Made by a program: the position numbers and the translations under genes
The notes under the pieces: model-generated
The model's database searches: none
The model's input: only the letters and a program-made list of their open reading frames with translations
What the model was told of the DNA's origin: nothing
NCBI GenBank assembly: GCA_045633845.1
Contig: JAZQZC010000021.1
Span: 1 to 54,301 of the forward strand
Source: RGIG4708 sp045633845
Lineage (GTDB): Bacteria; Bacillota; Clostridia; UMGS1810
DNA: 54,301 bases
Reading direction: 5' to 3'
Part shown: piece after piece, positions 1 through 7,297 of the stretch
How positions within the stretch are numbered: the stretch's first letter is position 1
Layout: each line of letters starts with the position of its first letter

Positions 1-147
1 CTGTGTTAAAATACTCGGTAATCCATCAAGGATTACCTGCGTTTTTGCCTTACGCAACCAAAAATTCTCACTTTTAAAATTCTACGACCTGAAACGGATG
101 GAATTTTGAGTAAATTTTGGTGCGGAAGATGAAGCAAGGCTGACGCC
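1..147. repeat. Dispersed structured repeat, copy 1 (cut by window edge)
   Basis: Positions 2-147 match 49317-49462 with three substitutions (at 28, 96 and 143) and no gaps. The element holds a perfect hairpin (arms 17-24 and 30-37) and a longer imperfect inverted repeat whose arms lie at about 56-83 and 102-122. It has no coding capacity. Copy 1 begins at the window edge, so its true left end is unknown. It lies upstream of the toxin module. It is probably a non-autonomous MITE/REP-like repeat or a structured RNA element; its class is not recognised. Confidence 0.85.
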
Positions 148-317
148 CGTCAAAACCGACAATCTGAAAGATTTCAAAAATTTCAGATGTCAGGCATTGA
201 GAGTTCGAATCCTGTCACACTAAAGTGTTTAATATTGTATAGTTTATTTATATATGTTACAATTAATGTGTAATTTCATTTTTTACATTTCTGTTGGCGA
301 AATCCAAACAGCAGTAT

Positions 318-326
318 TGCTATAAT
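318..326 (+). promoter_or_regulatory. Extended -10 promoter of the toxin-inhibitor pair
   Basis: A perfect TATAAT at 321-326 is preceded by TG one base upstream (extended -10, TGCTATAAT). No good -35 lies at the right distance, which is usual for extended -10 promoters. It is 34 nt before the toxin ATG. Confidence 0.5.
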
Positions 327-360
327 TATATTATCAAATAAATTTGAAAGGAATGATAAT

Positions 361-870
361 ATGCGTTATAGCAACAAGTGGAAAAATTGGCTGGCCATAA
401 TCGACAAAAAGACTTGTATGGATTGCAAAACCCGACACGGACAAATATATGCAATTGATGAACAACCCGACAGGATGCCGCCGATTCATTACAATTGCAG
501 ATGTAGAATTGAAAAATTAAAATCAATATTTGCAGGCGAAGCAACAGACAAAAAACAAGATGGTGCAGACTGGTACTTAAAATACAAAGCGTGTTTACCT
601 GATTATTATATATCAAGAGAGCAGGCTGAGCTTGCGGGTTGGAACCCAAAATCAGGAAATTTATTTGAGGTATTACCAAATAAAATGTTATTAGGTGGAA
701 CACACAAGAATAAGAATAAACACCTCCCTGTTGAAGAAGGGCGAGAATGGTATGAGGTGGATATTAATTATGAAAAAGGATATAGAAATATTCAGAGAAT
801 TGTTTATTCAAATGATGGATTAATGTTTGTTACATATGATCATTATGAAACATTTATAGAAATAAGATAG
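361..870 (+). CDS. Barnase-type ribonuclease toxin with MuF/minor-head zinc motif
   Basis: A 169-aa protein of two parts. Residues 19-48 carry CxxC...CRC (C19, C22, C46, C48) in the context 'PPIHYNCRC', typical of the C-terminus of SPP1 gp7/MuF phage minor head proteins. Residues about 70-169 align along their length with barnase: the catalytic Glu (E132, in WYEVDINY), two Arg (R142, R146, in YRNIQRIVYS) and the catalytic His (H161, in YDHYETF) are all present; barnase Lys27 is replaced by Arg (ISREQA). It is predicted to cleave single-stranded RNA. There is no signal peptide. The ATG has AAAGGA 8 nt upstream, and an in-frame stop at 271-273 limits any upstream extension. The barstar gene follows after 11 nt. 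The MuF domain is far shorter than in phage fusions, so this is either a domesticated remnant or a compact toxin. The region is more AT-rich than its neighbours. Confidence 0.9.
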   Translation: MRYSNKWKNWLAIIDKKTCMDCKTRHGQIYAIDEQPDRMPPIHYNCRCRIEKLKSIFAGEATDKKQDGADWYLKYKACLPDYYISREQAELAGWNPKSGNLFEVLPNKMLLGGTHKNKNKHLPVEEGREWYEVDINYEKGYRNIQRIVYSNDGLMFVTYDHYETFIEIR

Positions 871-881
871 GAGAGCATTTT

Positions 882-1157
882 ATGGAAAGAATAACACTTG
901 ATTTTACTGACTGCAAATACATATCTGAAATTTATAAAGAAGTCAAAGCAAAATTCCATTTGCCTGAATACTTTGGTGAAAACTTGGATGCATTGTGGGA
1001 CAGCTTGCGTTGGTATAGCTTTGATTTGACCGAAATTACAATAATTGGGTTTGAAAATCTGATCGATAAATTTGATGATTATGCATATAAGATTAAAGAG
1101 GTTTTTGATGATGTAAGTGAGGAAAATGAAAATATGATTTTTAAATATATTGAGTAA
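882..1157 (+). CDS. Barstar-family ribonuclease inhibitor (immunity protein)
   Basis: A 91-aa protein, the length of barstar (about 90 aa). The signature segment LPEYFGENLDALWD (residues 27-40) is almost identical to that of barstar; D36 and D40 correspond to the barnase-contacting Asp35 and Asp39, and Y30 and N34 are also kept. It should block the active site of the RNase encoded 11 nt upstream. Its Shine-Dalgarno (TAGGAGAG) overlaps the toxin stop codon, so translation of the two is probably coupled. The C-terminal half is more divergent and acidic. It is a cytoplasmic protein with no membrane segment. Confidence 0.93.
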   Translation: MERITLDFTDCKYISEIYKEVKAKFHLPEYFGENLDALWDSLRWYSFDLTEITIIGFENLIDKFDDYAYKIKEVFDDVSEENENMIFKYIE

Positions 1158-1194
1158 TGATGACTATAAATTGATAAAAGCACTGTGGTTTTGC

Positions 1195-1223
1195 AATACC
1201 CTTTCACATGAGAGGGTATTTTT
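1195..1223 (+). terminator. Rho-independent terminator of the toxin-inhibitor pair
   Basis: Perfect 8-bp stem (1195-1202 with 1213-1220), 10-nt loop, then a T run. It closes the two-gene unit. Confidence 0.8.
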
Positions 1224-1239
1224 GCATATATATGCTACG

Positions 1240-1268
1240 TTGACAAATCGGGCATCCGATGGTAAAAT
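1240..1268 (+). promoter_or_regulatory. SigmaA promoter of the LTA-synthase-like gene
   Basis: TTGACA at 1240-1245, 17-nt spacer, TAAAAT at 1263-1268. The start codon is 30 nt further on. Confidence 0.8.
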
Positions 1269-1298
1269 ATTTGTATTAACACATAAGGGGCGAAAGCT

Positions 1299-3137
1299 AT
1301 GCACAAATGCAAAAATTTAAAGAATAACAAATGGTTTAATTTATCTGCAATTATCTTGTGGGCTTTTTTGTGCACCCTTATTTCGTTTGCGCTTTGTGCA
1401 AAGCCCTATGCAATGTCGGCAAGCCTTTTTAAATCGTATATATCAAGTCCTGCAATTGTGACAGTAAACTTTTTGCCTTTTTTGATAATGACATTGCTTG
1501 GCTTTTTTGCATCAAACAGAGTGTGGGTCGGATTTGCCGTCGCAAGCGTGCCTGCTATGGTGCTTATGTATATAAATTATTTTAAAATGACATTTCGCAA
1601 CGACCCGTTTACAATGGTTGACTTGTCGTTGGTGAGTGAAGCCGCAAACATGGGCGAGAGGTACAGCTTTTTGCCCGATGCAACAATGAGTGCTGCAATT
1701 GCGCTGGTTATTTGCGGAGTTGTGCTTGCTGCAATATGGTGCAAATACAAAATACCAAAGAGAGGCGTGCGCATAGGCGGAGCAGTTGCCACTGTTATTG
1801 CATCAGTGCTTTTGTTTGAATTTGTGTATATGAGCGGCGGCGTATATGCTGCCATAGAGAATATAGAAAAAAACTCTTCGTTTATGTCGGTTACAAGCAA
1901 AAATGACCAGTATGTATCGAGGGGCTTTGTATATTCGTTTTTGCACAGTGCAGGCGACCTTGTTCAGCGCCCGCCCGAGGGCTACAAGGCAAAGGAAGCA
2001 AAAGCAATTTTAGATGGGTATACAGATGATACCATTCCCGACGACAAAAAGGTAAACATAATTGCGGTAATGCTTGAGGCATACAACGATTTTTCCAAAT
2101 TTGACAACGTTAAATTTAAAAATAATCCTTATACCGATTACTATTATGTAAAAAGAAGAAGCACCTACGGAGAGCTTTTTACAAATATTTTTGGCGGCGG
2201 CACAATTGATACAGAGAGGGCTTTTGCCACAGGATTTTCGTATCAGTATGACTACCGATACCCTGTAGAAACTTATGTAAGCTATCTCAAAAGTCAGGGC
2301 TACACTGTAGAGGGCGGACACCCGGGTCACAACTGGTTTTACAAAAGAGATGCGGTAAACGCAAACCTTGGTTTTGAAAACTATTACTTTTTGGAAAACA
2401 GATATCAACAGCTTTATAACAGCGTTGAGCACCAGATAAATGACGGAATACTTGAGGACAAATACTTTTTTGAAGACATCATTTCCCTCTACGAGCAAAA
2501 CAAGCAGAGCGGCAAGCCGTATTTTAATTTTTCGGTAAGCTATCAGAATCATGGCCCGTATGACGGAACCAAGTTTGTTATGGGCAAGGAATATGTAGCA
2601 AAAACTGCCGAAATGTCAGACGAAACGTATAATATAATAAACAACTATTTTGCAGGAATTGAGGATACCTCAAAGGAGTGTAAAAAGCTTATTGAGTGGG
2701 CACGGAGCCAAAGCGAGCCGATTATAATTGTACTTTTTGGCGACCACAACCCATGGATGGGCAACGGAATGAGGGGCTATTTTGATTTGGGCATCAACAT
2801 TAACACCGCTACCGATGAAGGAGTTTACAATTACTACTCCACTCCGTATGTTATATACAGCAACAGAGCGGCAAAGCAGACATCGGGTAATAGCGGTGTT
2901 GGCTACGGCGGAGATTTTTCACCTATGTTTTTAATGAACAAGGTGTTTGAGGTTAACGGCTGGGGCGGCAGCAGATTTATGAAAATATCAAACGAGCTTA
3001 AGCAGTATATAGACGTTGTGACATACACAGGTCAGGTGCGTCAAAACGGCGAGTTTACAGATTTCCCCGATGCAGACGGGTTTGAGGCGTTAAGCAAACT
3101 GCGCAAGGTTGAGTATTATCTAATGGACAAAAAATAG
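1299..3137 (+). CDS. LTA synthase-family membrane sulfatase-fold transferase
   Basis: 612 aa. The first ~210 residues hold about five hydrophobic membrane segments; the rest is an extracellular sulfatase-fold domain, the layout of LtaS. Predicted catalytic residues are E260 (MLEAYND), T302 (GGGTIDTE; the nucleophile, close to LtaS T300) and a late GDHN motif for the metal. Family members move glycerol-phosphate from phosphatidylglycerol onto lipoteichoic acid or related surface polymers. It is alone in its transcription unit, with its own promoter. Substrate cannot be told from sequence: glycerol-phosphate transfer to another polymer is equally possible. The ATG follows AGGGGCGAAAG, a moderate ribosome binding site. 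Confidence 0.87.
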   Translation: MHKCKNLKNNKWFNLSAIILWAFLCTLISFALCAKPYAMSASLFKSYISSPAIVTVNFLPFLIMTLLGFFASNRVWVGFAVASVPAMVLMYINYFKMTFRNDPFTMVDLSLVSEAANMGERYSFLPDATMSAAIALVICGVVLAAIWCKYKIPKRGVRIGGAVATVIASVLLFEFVYMSGGVYAAIENIEKNSSFMSVTSKNDQYVSRGFVYSFLHSAGDLVQRPPEGYKAKEAKAILDGYTDDTIPDDKKVNIIAVMLEAYNDFSKFDNVKFKNNPYTDYYYVKRRSTYGELFTNIFGGGTIDTERAFATGFSYQYDYRYPVETYVSYLKSQGYTVEGGHPGHNWFYKRDAVNANLGFENYYFLENRYQQLYNSVEHQINDGILEDKYFFEDIISLYEQNKQSGKPYFNFSVSYQNHGPYDGTKFVMGKEYVAKTAEMSDETYNIINNYFAGIEDTSKECKKLIEWARSQSEPIIIVLFGDHNPWMGNGMRGYFDLGININTATDEGVYNYYSTPYVIYSNRAAKQTSGNSGVGYGGDFSPMFLMNKVFEVNGWGGSRFMKISNELKQYIDVVTYTGQVRQNGEFTDFPDADGFEALSKLRKVEYYLMDKK

Positions 3138-3246
3138 CCCATATTGAACAAACTTCACCACTCGGCGTATCACATACGCCGTCGGGCGGGTCAAAACAAT
3201 GACAAACCATTGTTTTGATTCGGTTTGTCCAATCTGAACTATTTTT
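3130..3246. repeat. Intergenic multi-stem inverted-repeat structure
   Basis: Nested pairing: 3130-3137 with 3239-3246 (8 bp, including the stop codon of the upstream gene), 3143-3153 with 3223-3233 (11 bp, one mismatch), enclosing two hairpins, 3164-3170/3174-3180 and 3191-3200/3209-3218. This predicts a three-way junction. It may act as the transcript end, but it lacks the usual single stem plus T run. Confidence 0.6.
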
Positions 3247-3302
3247 AGGTTGTATAGAGAGGTTGCCGAGCTGCATCTCTATTCTGTTTGATGGAGGATT
3301 CT

Positions 3303-4739
3303 ATGAAAAGAGCAAGCGGTGTGCTTATGCACATTTCATCCCTTTTTGGTGATTATTCCTGCGGGAGCTTTGGGCAGGAGGCAAAATATTTTATAGATTT
3401 TTTGAGCAAATGCGGGTTTTCGTACTGGCAGGTGCTTCCCTTTTGTATGGCAGACGAGTGTAACTCGCCATACAAGTCATATTCTGCATTTGGAGGCAAT
3501 CCCTTTTTTGTAGACCTTAAAAAGCTGCACGACAAAGGGGTTATAACTGACGCCGAGCTTGAAAATGCAAAGCAAAAAACGCCATATGTGTGCGAGTATG
3601 ACAGGCTTAAAATTGAGCGGTATAACCTATTGCTTGAAGCATCAAAAAGAGCAGGGTATCGTGACCAAGTAAATGAATTTATAGCAGGCGACAAGTATCT
3701 TGAGGATTTTTGCTTGTTTATGGCGCACAAAGAGGCAAACGGCGACAAGCAGTGGACAGAATGGGAAAACAACAATATAAATGAAGACATTTTGTTTATG
3801 CACAAGTTTATTCAGTACGAATTTTTTACCCAGTGGGGCGAAGTGCTTCAATATGCTCACTCAAAAGGCATAAAAATCATTGGCGATGTGCCTATATATG
3901 TGTCTTTTGACAGCAGTGATGTATGGAGCAACCGCAAGTATTTTCAGCTTGACAAAAATTACAATCCTGCCTCTGTTGCAGGAGTTCCGCCCGACTACTT
4001 TGCCGAGGAAGGTCAGCTGTGGGGTAATCCTCTCTACGACTGGGCGGCTATGCAGGCAGACGGATTTAAATGGTGGTGCGACCGTATGCAGCATATGTTT
4101 GCAATGTTTGATTGCGTGCGCATAGACCACTTCCGCGGAATTGAATCATACTGGAGCGTGCCTGCGACTGCAAAAAGCGCAAAAGAGGGCAAGTGGGTAA
4201 AAGGCCCAGGCAAAGCTTTTGCAGATGTTATGAACAAAATCCGCGGTGACAAGCTCATTATTGCCGAGGACCTCGGGGATATTACCGAGGAGGTTTATGA
4301 CCTTGTAAAGTACAGCGGCTTTCCGGGAATGAGAGTAGTGCAGTTTGGCTTTATGGGTGACAGTGACAGCACTCATTTACCCCATAATTATATTAATAAC
4401 TGCATTGCATACACAGGCACTCACGACAACAATACATTGCTCGGTTTTGTTTGGGAGCTTAGCGAAAATGACCGCAAGCGCATGCTTGACTATGTGGGAT
4501 ATACCGACAGTAACTGGGACAAATGCTATGATTACATTGTCCGTTCACTTTATGCAAGCAGTGCGGGGATAGTGATTATGCCAATTCAGGATTTGCTTAT
4601 GTATGGCTCGGACACCCGCCTTAATGTACCTGGTAGAGCAGACGGCAACTGGCAGTACCGCATTATAAAGGAGCAGCTTGACAGCATAGATGCAGACAAA
4701 TATTTAAAATTGAACAGATTGTATAAAAGAAATAATTAG
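3303..4739 (+). CDS. malQ: 4-alpha-glucanotransferase (amylomaltase, GH77)
   Basis: 478 aa from the ATG at 3303, chosen because GGAGGA lies 4-5 nt upstream; an earlier in-frame TTG and ATG (3288, 3291) precede or overlap that site. GH77 catalytic residues are all present: nucleophile D275 (RIDHFRG), acid/base E322 (IIAEDLG) and D375 (YTGTHDNN). The enzyme transfers maltooligosaccharide segments between glucans in the cytoplasm and would work with the glycogen phosphorylase and GH13 enzyme encoded at 20-24 kb. It occupies the position directly upstream of rpmH where dnaA is usually found. The length is normal for the family. Confidence 0.95.
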   Translation: MKRASGVLMHISSLFGDYSCGSFGQEAKYFIDFLSKCGFSYWQVLPFCMADECNSPYKSYSAFGGNPFFVDLKKLHDKGVITDAELENAKQKTPYVCEYDRLKIERYNLLLEASKRAGYRDQVNEFIAGDKYLEDFCLFMAHKEANGDKQWTEWENNNINEDILFMHKFIQYEFFTQWGEVLQYAHSKGIKIIGDVPIYVSFDSSDVWSNRKYFQLDKNYNPASVAGVPPDYFAEEGQLWGNPLYDWAAMQADGFKWWCDRMQHMFAMFDCVRIDHFRGIESYWSVPATAKSAKEGKWVKGPGKAFADVMNKIRGDKLIIAEDLGDITEEVYDLVKYSGFPGMRVVQFGFMGDSDSTHLPHNYINNCIAYTGTHDNNTLLGFVWELSENDRKRMLDYVGYTDSNWDKCYDYIVRSLYASSAGIVIMPIQDLLMYGSDTRLNVPGRADGNWQYRIIKEQLDSIDADKYLKLNRLYKRNN

Positions 4740-4742
4740 GTA

Positions 4743-4771
4743 TTGACAAATTAAAATATTTGTTATATAAT
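4743..4771 (+). promoter_or_regulatory. Consensus sigmaA promoter of rpmH, followed by a structured leader
   Basis: TTGACA (4743-4748), 17-nt spacer, TATAAT (4766-4771): a perfect consensus promoter starting right after the malQ stop. The roughly 100-nt leader has two small hairpins (4814-4819/4830-4835 and 4838-4842/4853-4857). No DnaA boxes were found in it. Confidence 0.9.
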
Positions 4772-4877
4772 GTATTTTGGCTTTTAGCCGAGGTAAAATA
4801 AACTGTTCAGTGATGTCCGGGATTGCCTTCGGACAATGCACTTTTGATACAGAGTGCTTATTAAGGAGGTGTTAGTT

Positions 4878-5012
4878 GTGAAAAGAACATATCAACCAAA
4901 TGTTAGACACAGAAGTAAAGTTCATGGCTTCAGAAAGAGAATGAGCGATGCTAATGGTAGAAAAGTTTTGGCACGCAGAAGATTAAAAGGTAGAAAAGTT
5001 TTGTCAGCTTAA
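4878..5012 (+). CDS. rpmH: 50S ribosomal protein L34
   Basis: A 44-aa basic protein (MKRTYQPNVRHRSKVHGFRK...), complete and typical of L34 from start to the end (RRRLKGRKVLSA). It starts with GTG; AAGGAGG lies 8 nt upstream (4863-4869). It is the first gene of the origin-flank cluster, followed by a terminator before rnpA that probably sets a high L34 to RNase P protein ratio. Confidence 0.97.
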   Translation: MKRTYQPNVRHRSKVHGFRKRMSDANGRKVLARRRLKGRKVLSA

Positions 5013-5018
5013 TCTTTT

Positions 5019-5045
5019 AGACCACACCGCTGTTGTGGTCTTTTT
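5019..5045 (+). terminator. Terminator between rpmH and rnpA
   Basis: Perfect 8-bp stem (5019-5026 with 5034-5041), 7-nt loop, T run to 5045. It lies only 18 nt before the rnpA start, so it is probably partially read through. Confidence 0.8.
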
Positions 5046-5062
5046 GATTAATGAGGGTTTTT

Positions 5063-5386
5063 ATGAAAGGTACAATTAAGGAAAACCGTGAATTCAGATA
5101 TGCCTACAAGCGGGGCAAAAAAATTGTTTCTTCATATATAGTAATGCACTATGTAAAAAACAATACCGATGCCAACAAGCTGGGCATAACTGTAGCCAAG
5201 CTGCGCACAGCAGTTGAACGAAACCGTGCAAAAAGACTCATAAGAGAGTGCTACAGAAAACATTTTAACAAAATTCGGGGCGGCTACAATGTAGTTATTG
5301 TGGCGCGCTCAAAAATGGCAGAAGCTACCCTTGCCGATGTGGACAAGGCTATGCAGTACTGCATCAGAAAGTCTGATTTAATATGA
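5063..5386 (+). CDS. rnpA: Ribonuclease P protein component
   Basis: 107 aa from the ATG at 5063, preferred because GAGGG lies about 6 nt before it; an in-frame ATG at 5051 would overlap that site. It has the RnpA signature RNRAKRLIRECYR (RNxxKRxxR) and the central basic region that binds the RNA subunit. It matures the 5' ends of tRNAs. It overlaps yidD by 4 nt (ATGA), so the two are translationally coupled. Confidence 0.96.
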   Translation: MKGTIKENREFRYAYKRGKKIVSSYIVMHYVKNNTDANKLGITVAKLRTAVERNRAKRLIRECYRKHFNKIRGGYNVVIVARSKMAEATLADVDKAMQYCIRKSDLI

Positions 5387-5592
5387 AAACAATACTTATT
5401 TGGGCAATTACCTTTTACCGCAAGTATATTTCGCAGCTCAAAAAGCCGTGCTGCCGTTTTGTGCCTACCTGCTCGGAGTATGCCTTGCAGGCAGTAACCA
5501 AATACGGAGCTTTTAAAGGCGGCTTTTTGGCAATAAAAAGAATTTTAAAGTGCCACCCCTTTAATGAGGGTGGATTTGACCCGCTGGAGTAA
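5383..5592 (+). CDS. yidD: Membrane protein insertion efficiency factor YidD
   Basis: 69 aa, typical length. It has the family's Cys-rich core (CCRFVPTCSEYA) and the GGFDP tail, preceded by an amphipathic N-terminus. It associates with the inner face of the membrane and aids YidC-dependent insertion. The ATGA overlap with rnpA and the following yidC are the standard arrangement. Confidence 0.95.
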   Translation: MKTILIWAITFYRKYISQLKKPCCRFVPTCSEYALQAVTKYGAFKGGFLAIKRILKCHPFNEGGFDPLE

Positions 5593-5647
5593 AAGGTAGC
5601 ATCTTAAGCAATATCGTTGATATTGCCTTAACGGGAGGTAGACTATT

Positions 5648-6595
5648 ATGTTTGAAACTTTGATAATAACACCGCTTGGTTATATACTCGGTTTTATATA
5701 TCAGTTTGTGGGCAGCTACGGCTGGTCACTTGTAGTATTTACACTTTTGGTAAAAATCATTTTGCTTCCTCTTGGTCTTAAACAGCAGAAGTCCACTGTA
5801 AAAATGCAACAGGTTCAGCCTAAAATGAAAGAAATACAGGAAAAGTATGCTAATGACCAGCAAAAACTGAGTGAAGAAACTATGAAGCTTTACAAAGAGT
5901 ACGGCGTTAACCCTATGGGCGGATGCCTGCCGCTCCTTATTCAGCTTCCTATATTGTTTGGACTTTACAGAGTTATTTACAAGCCTGTAACATATATGCT
6001 CCACAGGGGTGCAGATGTTGCAAGTCTTACAGAGCAGTTTATGGCAAATAGCGAATGGGTTGAAAAGTTTGGTGATATTACAGGCAAAACAGCTCAGCAG
6101 GCAGAAATTATTCTTGCAAAGGCTTTTGACCTTATAAACTTTGATTTCTTGGGTCTTGACATTTCGGCAACACCAAGCATAGCAAATCCGTCACTTATAT
6201 GGCTTGTGCCTATTCTTGCAGCTGCTACAACATATTTGTCAAGCAAAATTACAACTGCAATTAGCGGCAGCAAAAAAGAAAAGAAGGACGAAGCAAAGCC
6301 ACAGAGAGTTCTCTCACCCGACCAGAAAACAAATACAGGTGCAACATCATCAGCAGAGAGTATGACAAAATCTATGTCGATTATGATGCCACTTATGACA
6401 TTGTGGATTACATTCACATTCCCTGCAACAATTGGTGTATACTGGACAATCAGTAACCTTGCATCACTTTTGCAGACAGTTCTTTTAAACGGATATTACA
6501 AAAACAAAATGCAGGTTGAAGTAGCACAAAAATCCGAGCTTATTGCTCAGCAAAAAGCGGAGAAAAAGGCTCGTTACAACCACAAAAAAAGATAA
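5648..6595 (+). CDS. yidC: Membrane protein insertase YidC/OxaA/SpoIIIJ family
   Basis: 315 aa with the five-helix core of YidC: a hydrophobic N-terminal segment, a cytoplasmic coiled-coil hairpin (about 45-80), the motif GGCLPLLIQLPILFGLY (about 92-108), and further helices to residue 285, then a basic tail (KKARYNHKKR) that can contact ribosomes. The catalytic-groove position usually occupied by Arg appears as Lys (K36 in LLVKIILLPL), a conservative change. No lipobox is seen. A GGGAGGT site precedes the ATG. About 60 polar residues between helices (near 205-245) form a variable loop. Confidence 0.94.
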   Translation: MFETLIITPLGYILGFIYQFVGSYGWSLVVFTLLVKIILLPLGLKQQKSTVKMQQVQPKMKEIQEKYANDQQKLSEETMKLYKEYGVNPMGGCLPLLIQLPILFGLYRVIYKPVTYMLHRGADVASLTEQFMANSEWVEKFGDITGKTAQQAEIILAKAFDLINFDFLGLDISATPSIANPSLIWLVPILAAATTYLSSKITTAISGSKKEKKDEAKPQRVLSPDQKTNTGATSSAESMTKSMSIMMPLMTLWITFTFPATIGVYWTISNLASLLQTVLLNGYYKNKMQVEVAQKSELIAQQKAEKKARYNHKKR

Positions 6596-6611
6596 ATGAG
6601 GTGAACATATT

Positions 6612-7232
6612 ATGCAAAGCATTGAAATGAGCGCAAAAACTAAAGAAGAAGCCATTTCTGCAGCACTCAGTGCACTTAATGCAGAAATTGATCAGGTAGA
6701 AATAGAGGTTATTGACGAGGGTTCAAAGGGCTTTCTCGGAATTGGCAGCAAGGATGCTGTTGTGAGAGTTACAGTTAAGGAAGTTGATACCGAAAAAAGA
6801 GCAAAGGACTTTTTGGACGGACTTTTTAAACTTGCAGGCGAAGATGTTACTGTTGATGTTGCTACAAACGGTGACACACTCAATGTAGAATTTTCGGGCC
6901 CCGATATGGGTCTTATCATAGGCAAACGCGGCGAAACACTTGATGCTATTCAGCATATTACAAGCCTTGTTGTAAACAGAGGCGACAACGATTTTGTAAA
7001 GGTTTCGTGCGATACCGAAAACTATCGTGAAAAACGCAATGAGGCTCTTGTAACACTTGCACGCAAGCTTGCGCGCAAGGTTGCAAAAACAAGGAGAAAC
7101 ACAACACTCGAGCCAATGAATGCGTACGAAAGAAGAATTATTCATGCAACACTTCAGGACGACGAATATGTTACAACATACAGCGTTGGTCAGGGAATGA
7201 ACAGAAAAGTTGTTATAGCACTTAAAAAATAA
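6612..7232 (+). CDS. khpB: RNA-binding protein Jag/KhpB (EloR)
   Basis: 206 aa with the three Jag parts: N-terminal Jag_N domain (about 1-50, including the KGFLGIGSK motif), a KH domain with GLIIGKRGETLDAIQ, and a C-terminal R3H domain (ERRIIH). In Gram-positive bacteria it pairs with KhpA and affects cell elongation and division by binding mRNAs. It starts 16 nt after yidC, the usual arrangement. A strong terminator follows. Confidence 0.94.
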   Translation: MQSIEMSAKTKEEAISAALSALNAEIDQVEIEVIDEGSKGFLGIGSKDAVVRVTVKEVDTEKRAKDFLDGLFKLAGEDVTVDVATNGDTLNVEFSGPDMGLIIGKRGETLDAIQHITSLVVNRGDNDFVKVSCDTENYREKRNEALVTLARKLARKVAKTRRNTTLEPMNAYERRIIHATLQDDEYVTTYSVGQGMNRKVVIALKK

Positions 7233-7253
7233 TTTATTGAAGGCTCTTTTAAG

Positions 7254-7281
7254 CCGGAACGAGCTTTCGTTCCGGTTTTTT
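7254..7281 (+). terminator. Terminator after jag
   Basis: Perfect 9-bp GC-rich stem (7254-7262 with 7267-7275), GCTT loop, T6. It separates rnpA-jag from mnmE. Confidence 0.88.
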
Positions 7282-7297
7282 GTTTTGAGGTAAACAT

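Noticed and set aside
199..223. Possible tRNA 3' end (GTTCGAATCC...) and a 14-bp match (TCCTGTCACACTAA) at 210-223 and 52691-52704, suggesting att sites
   Set aside because: No T-stem or acceptor pairing forms, and the interval contains core chromosomal genes, so an integrated element is not credible. The short match may be chance or a shared repeat edge.
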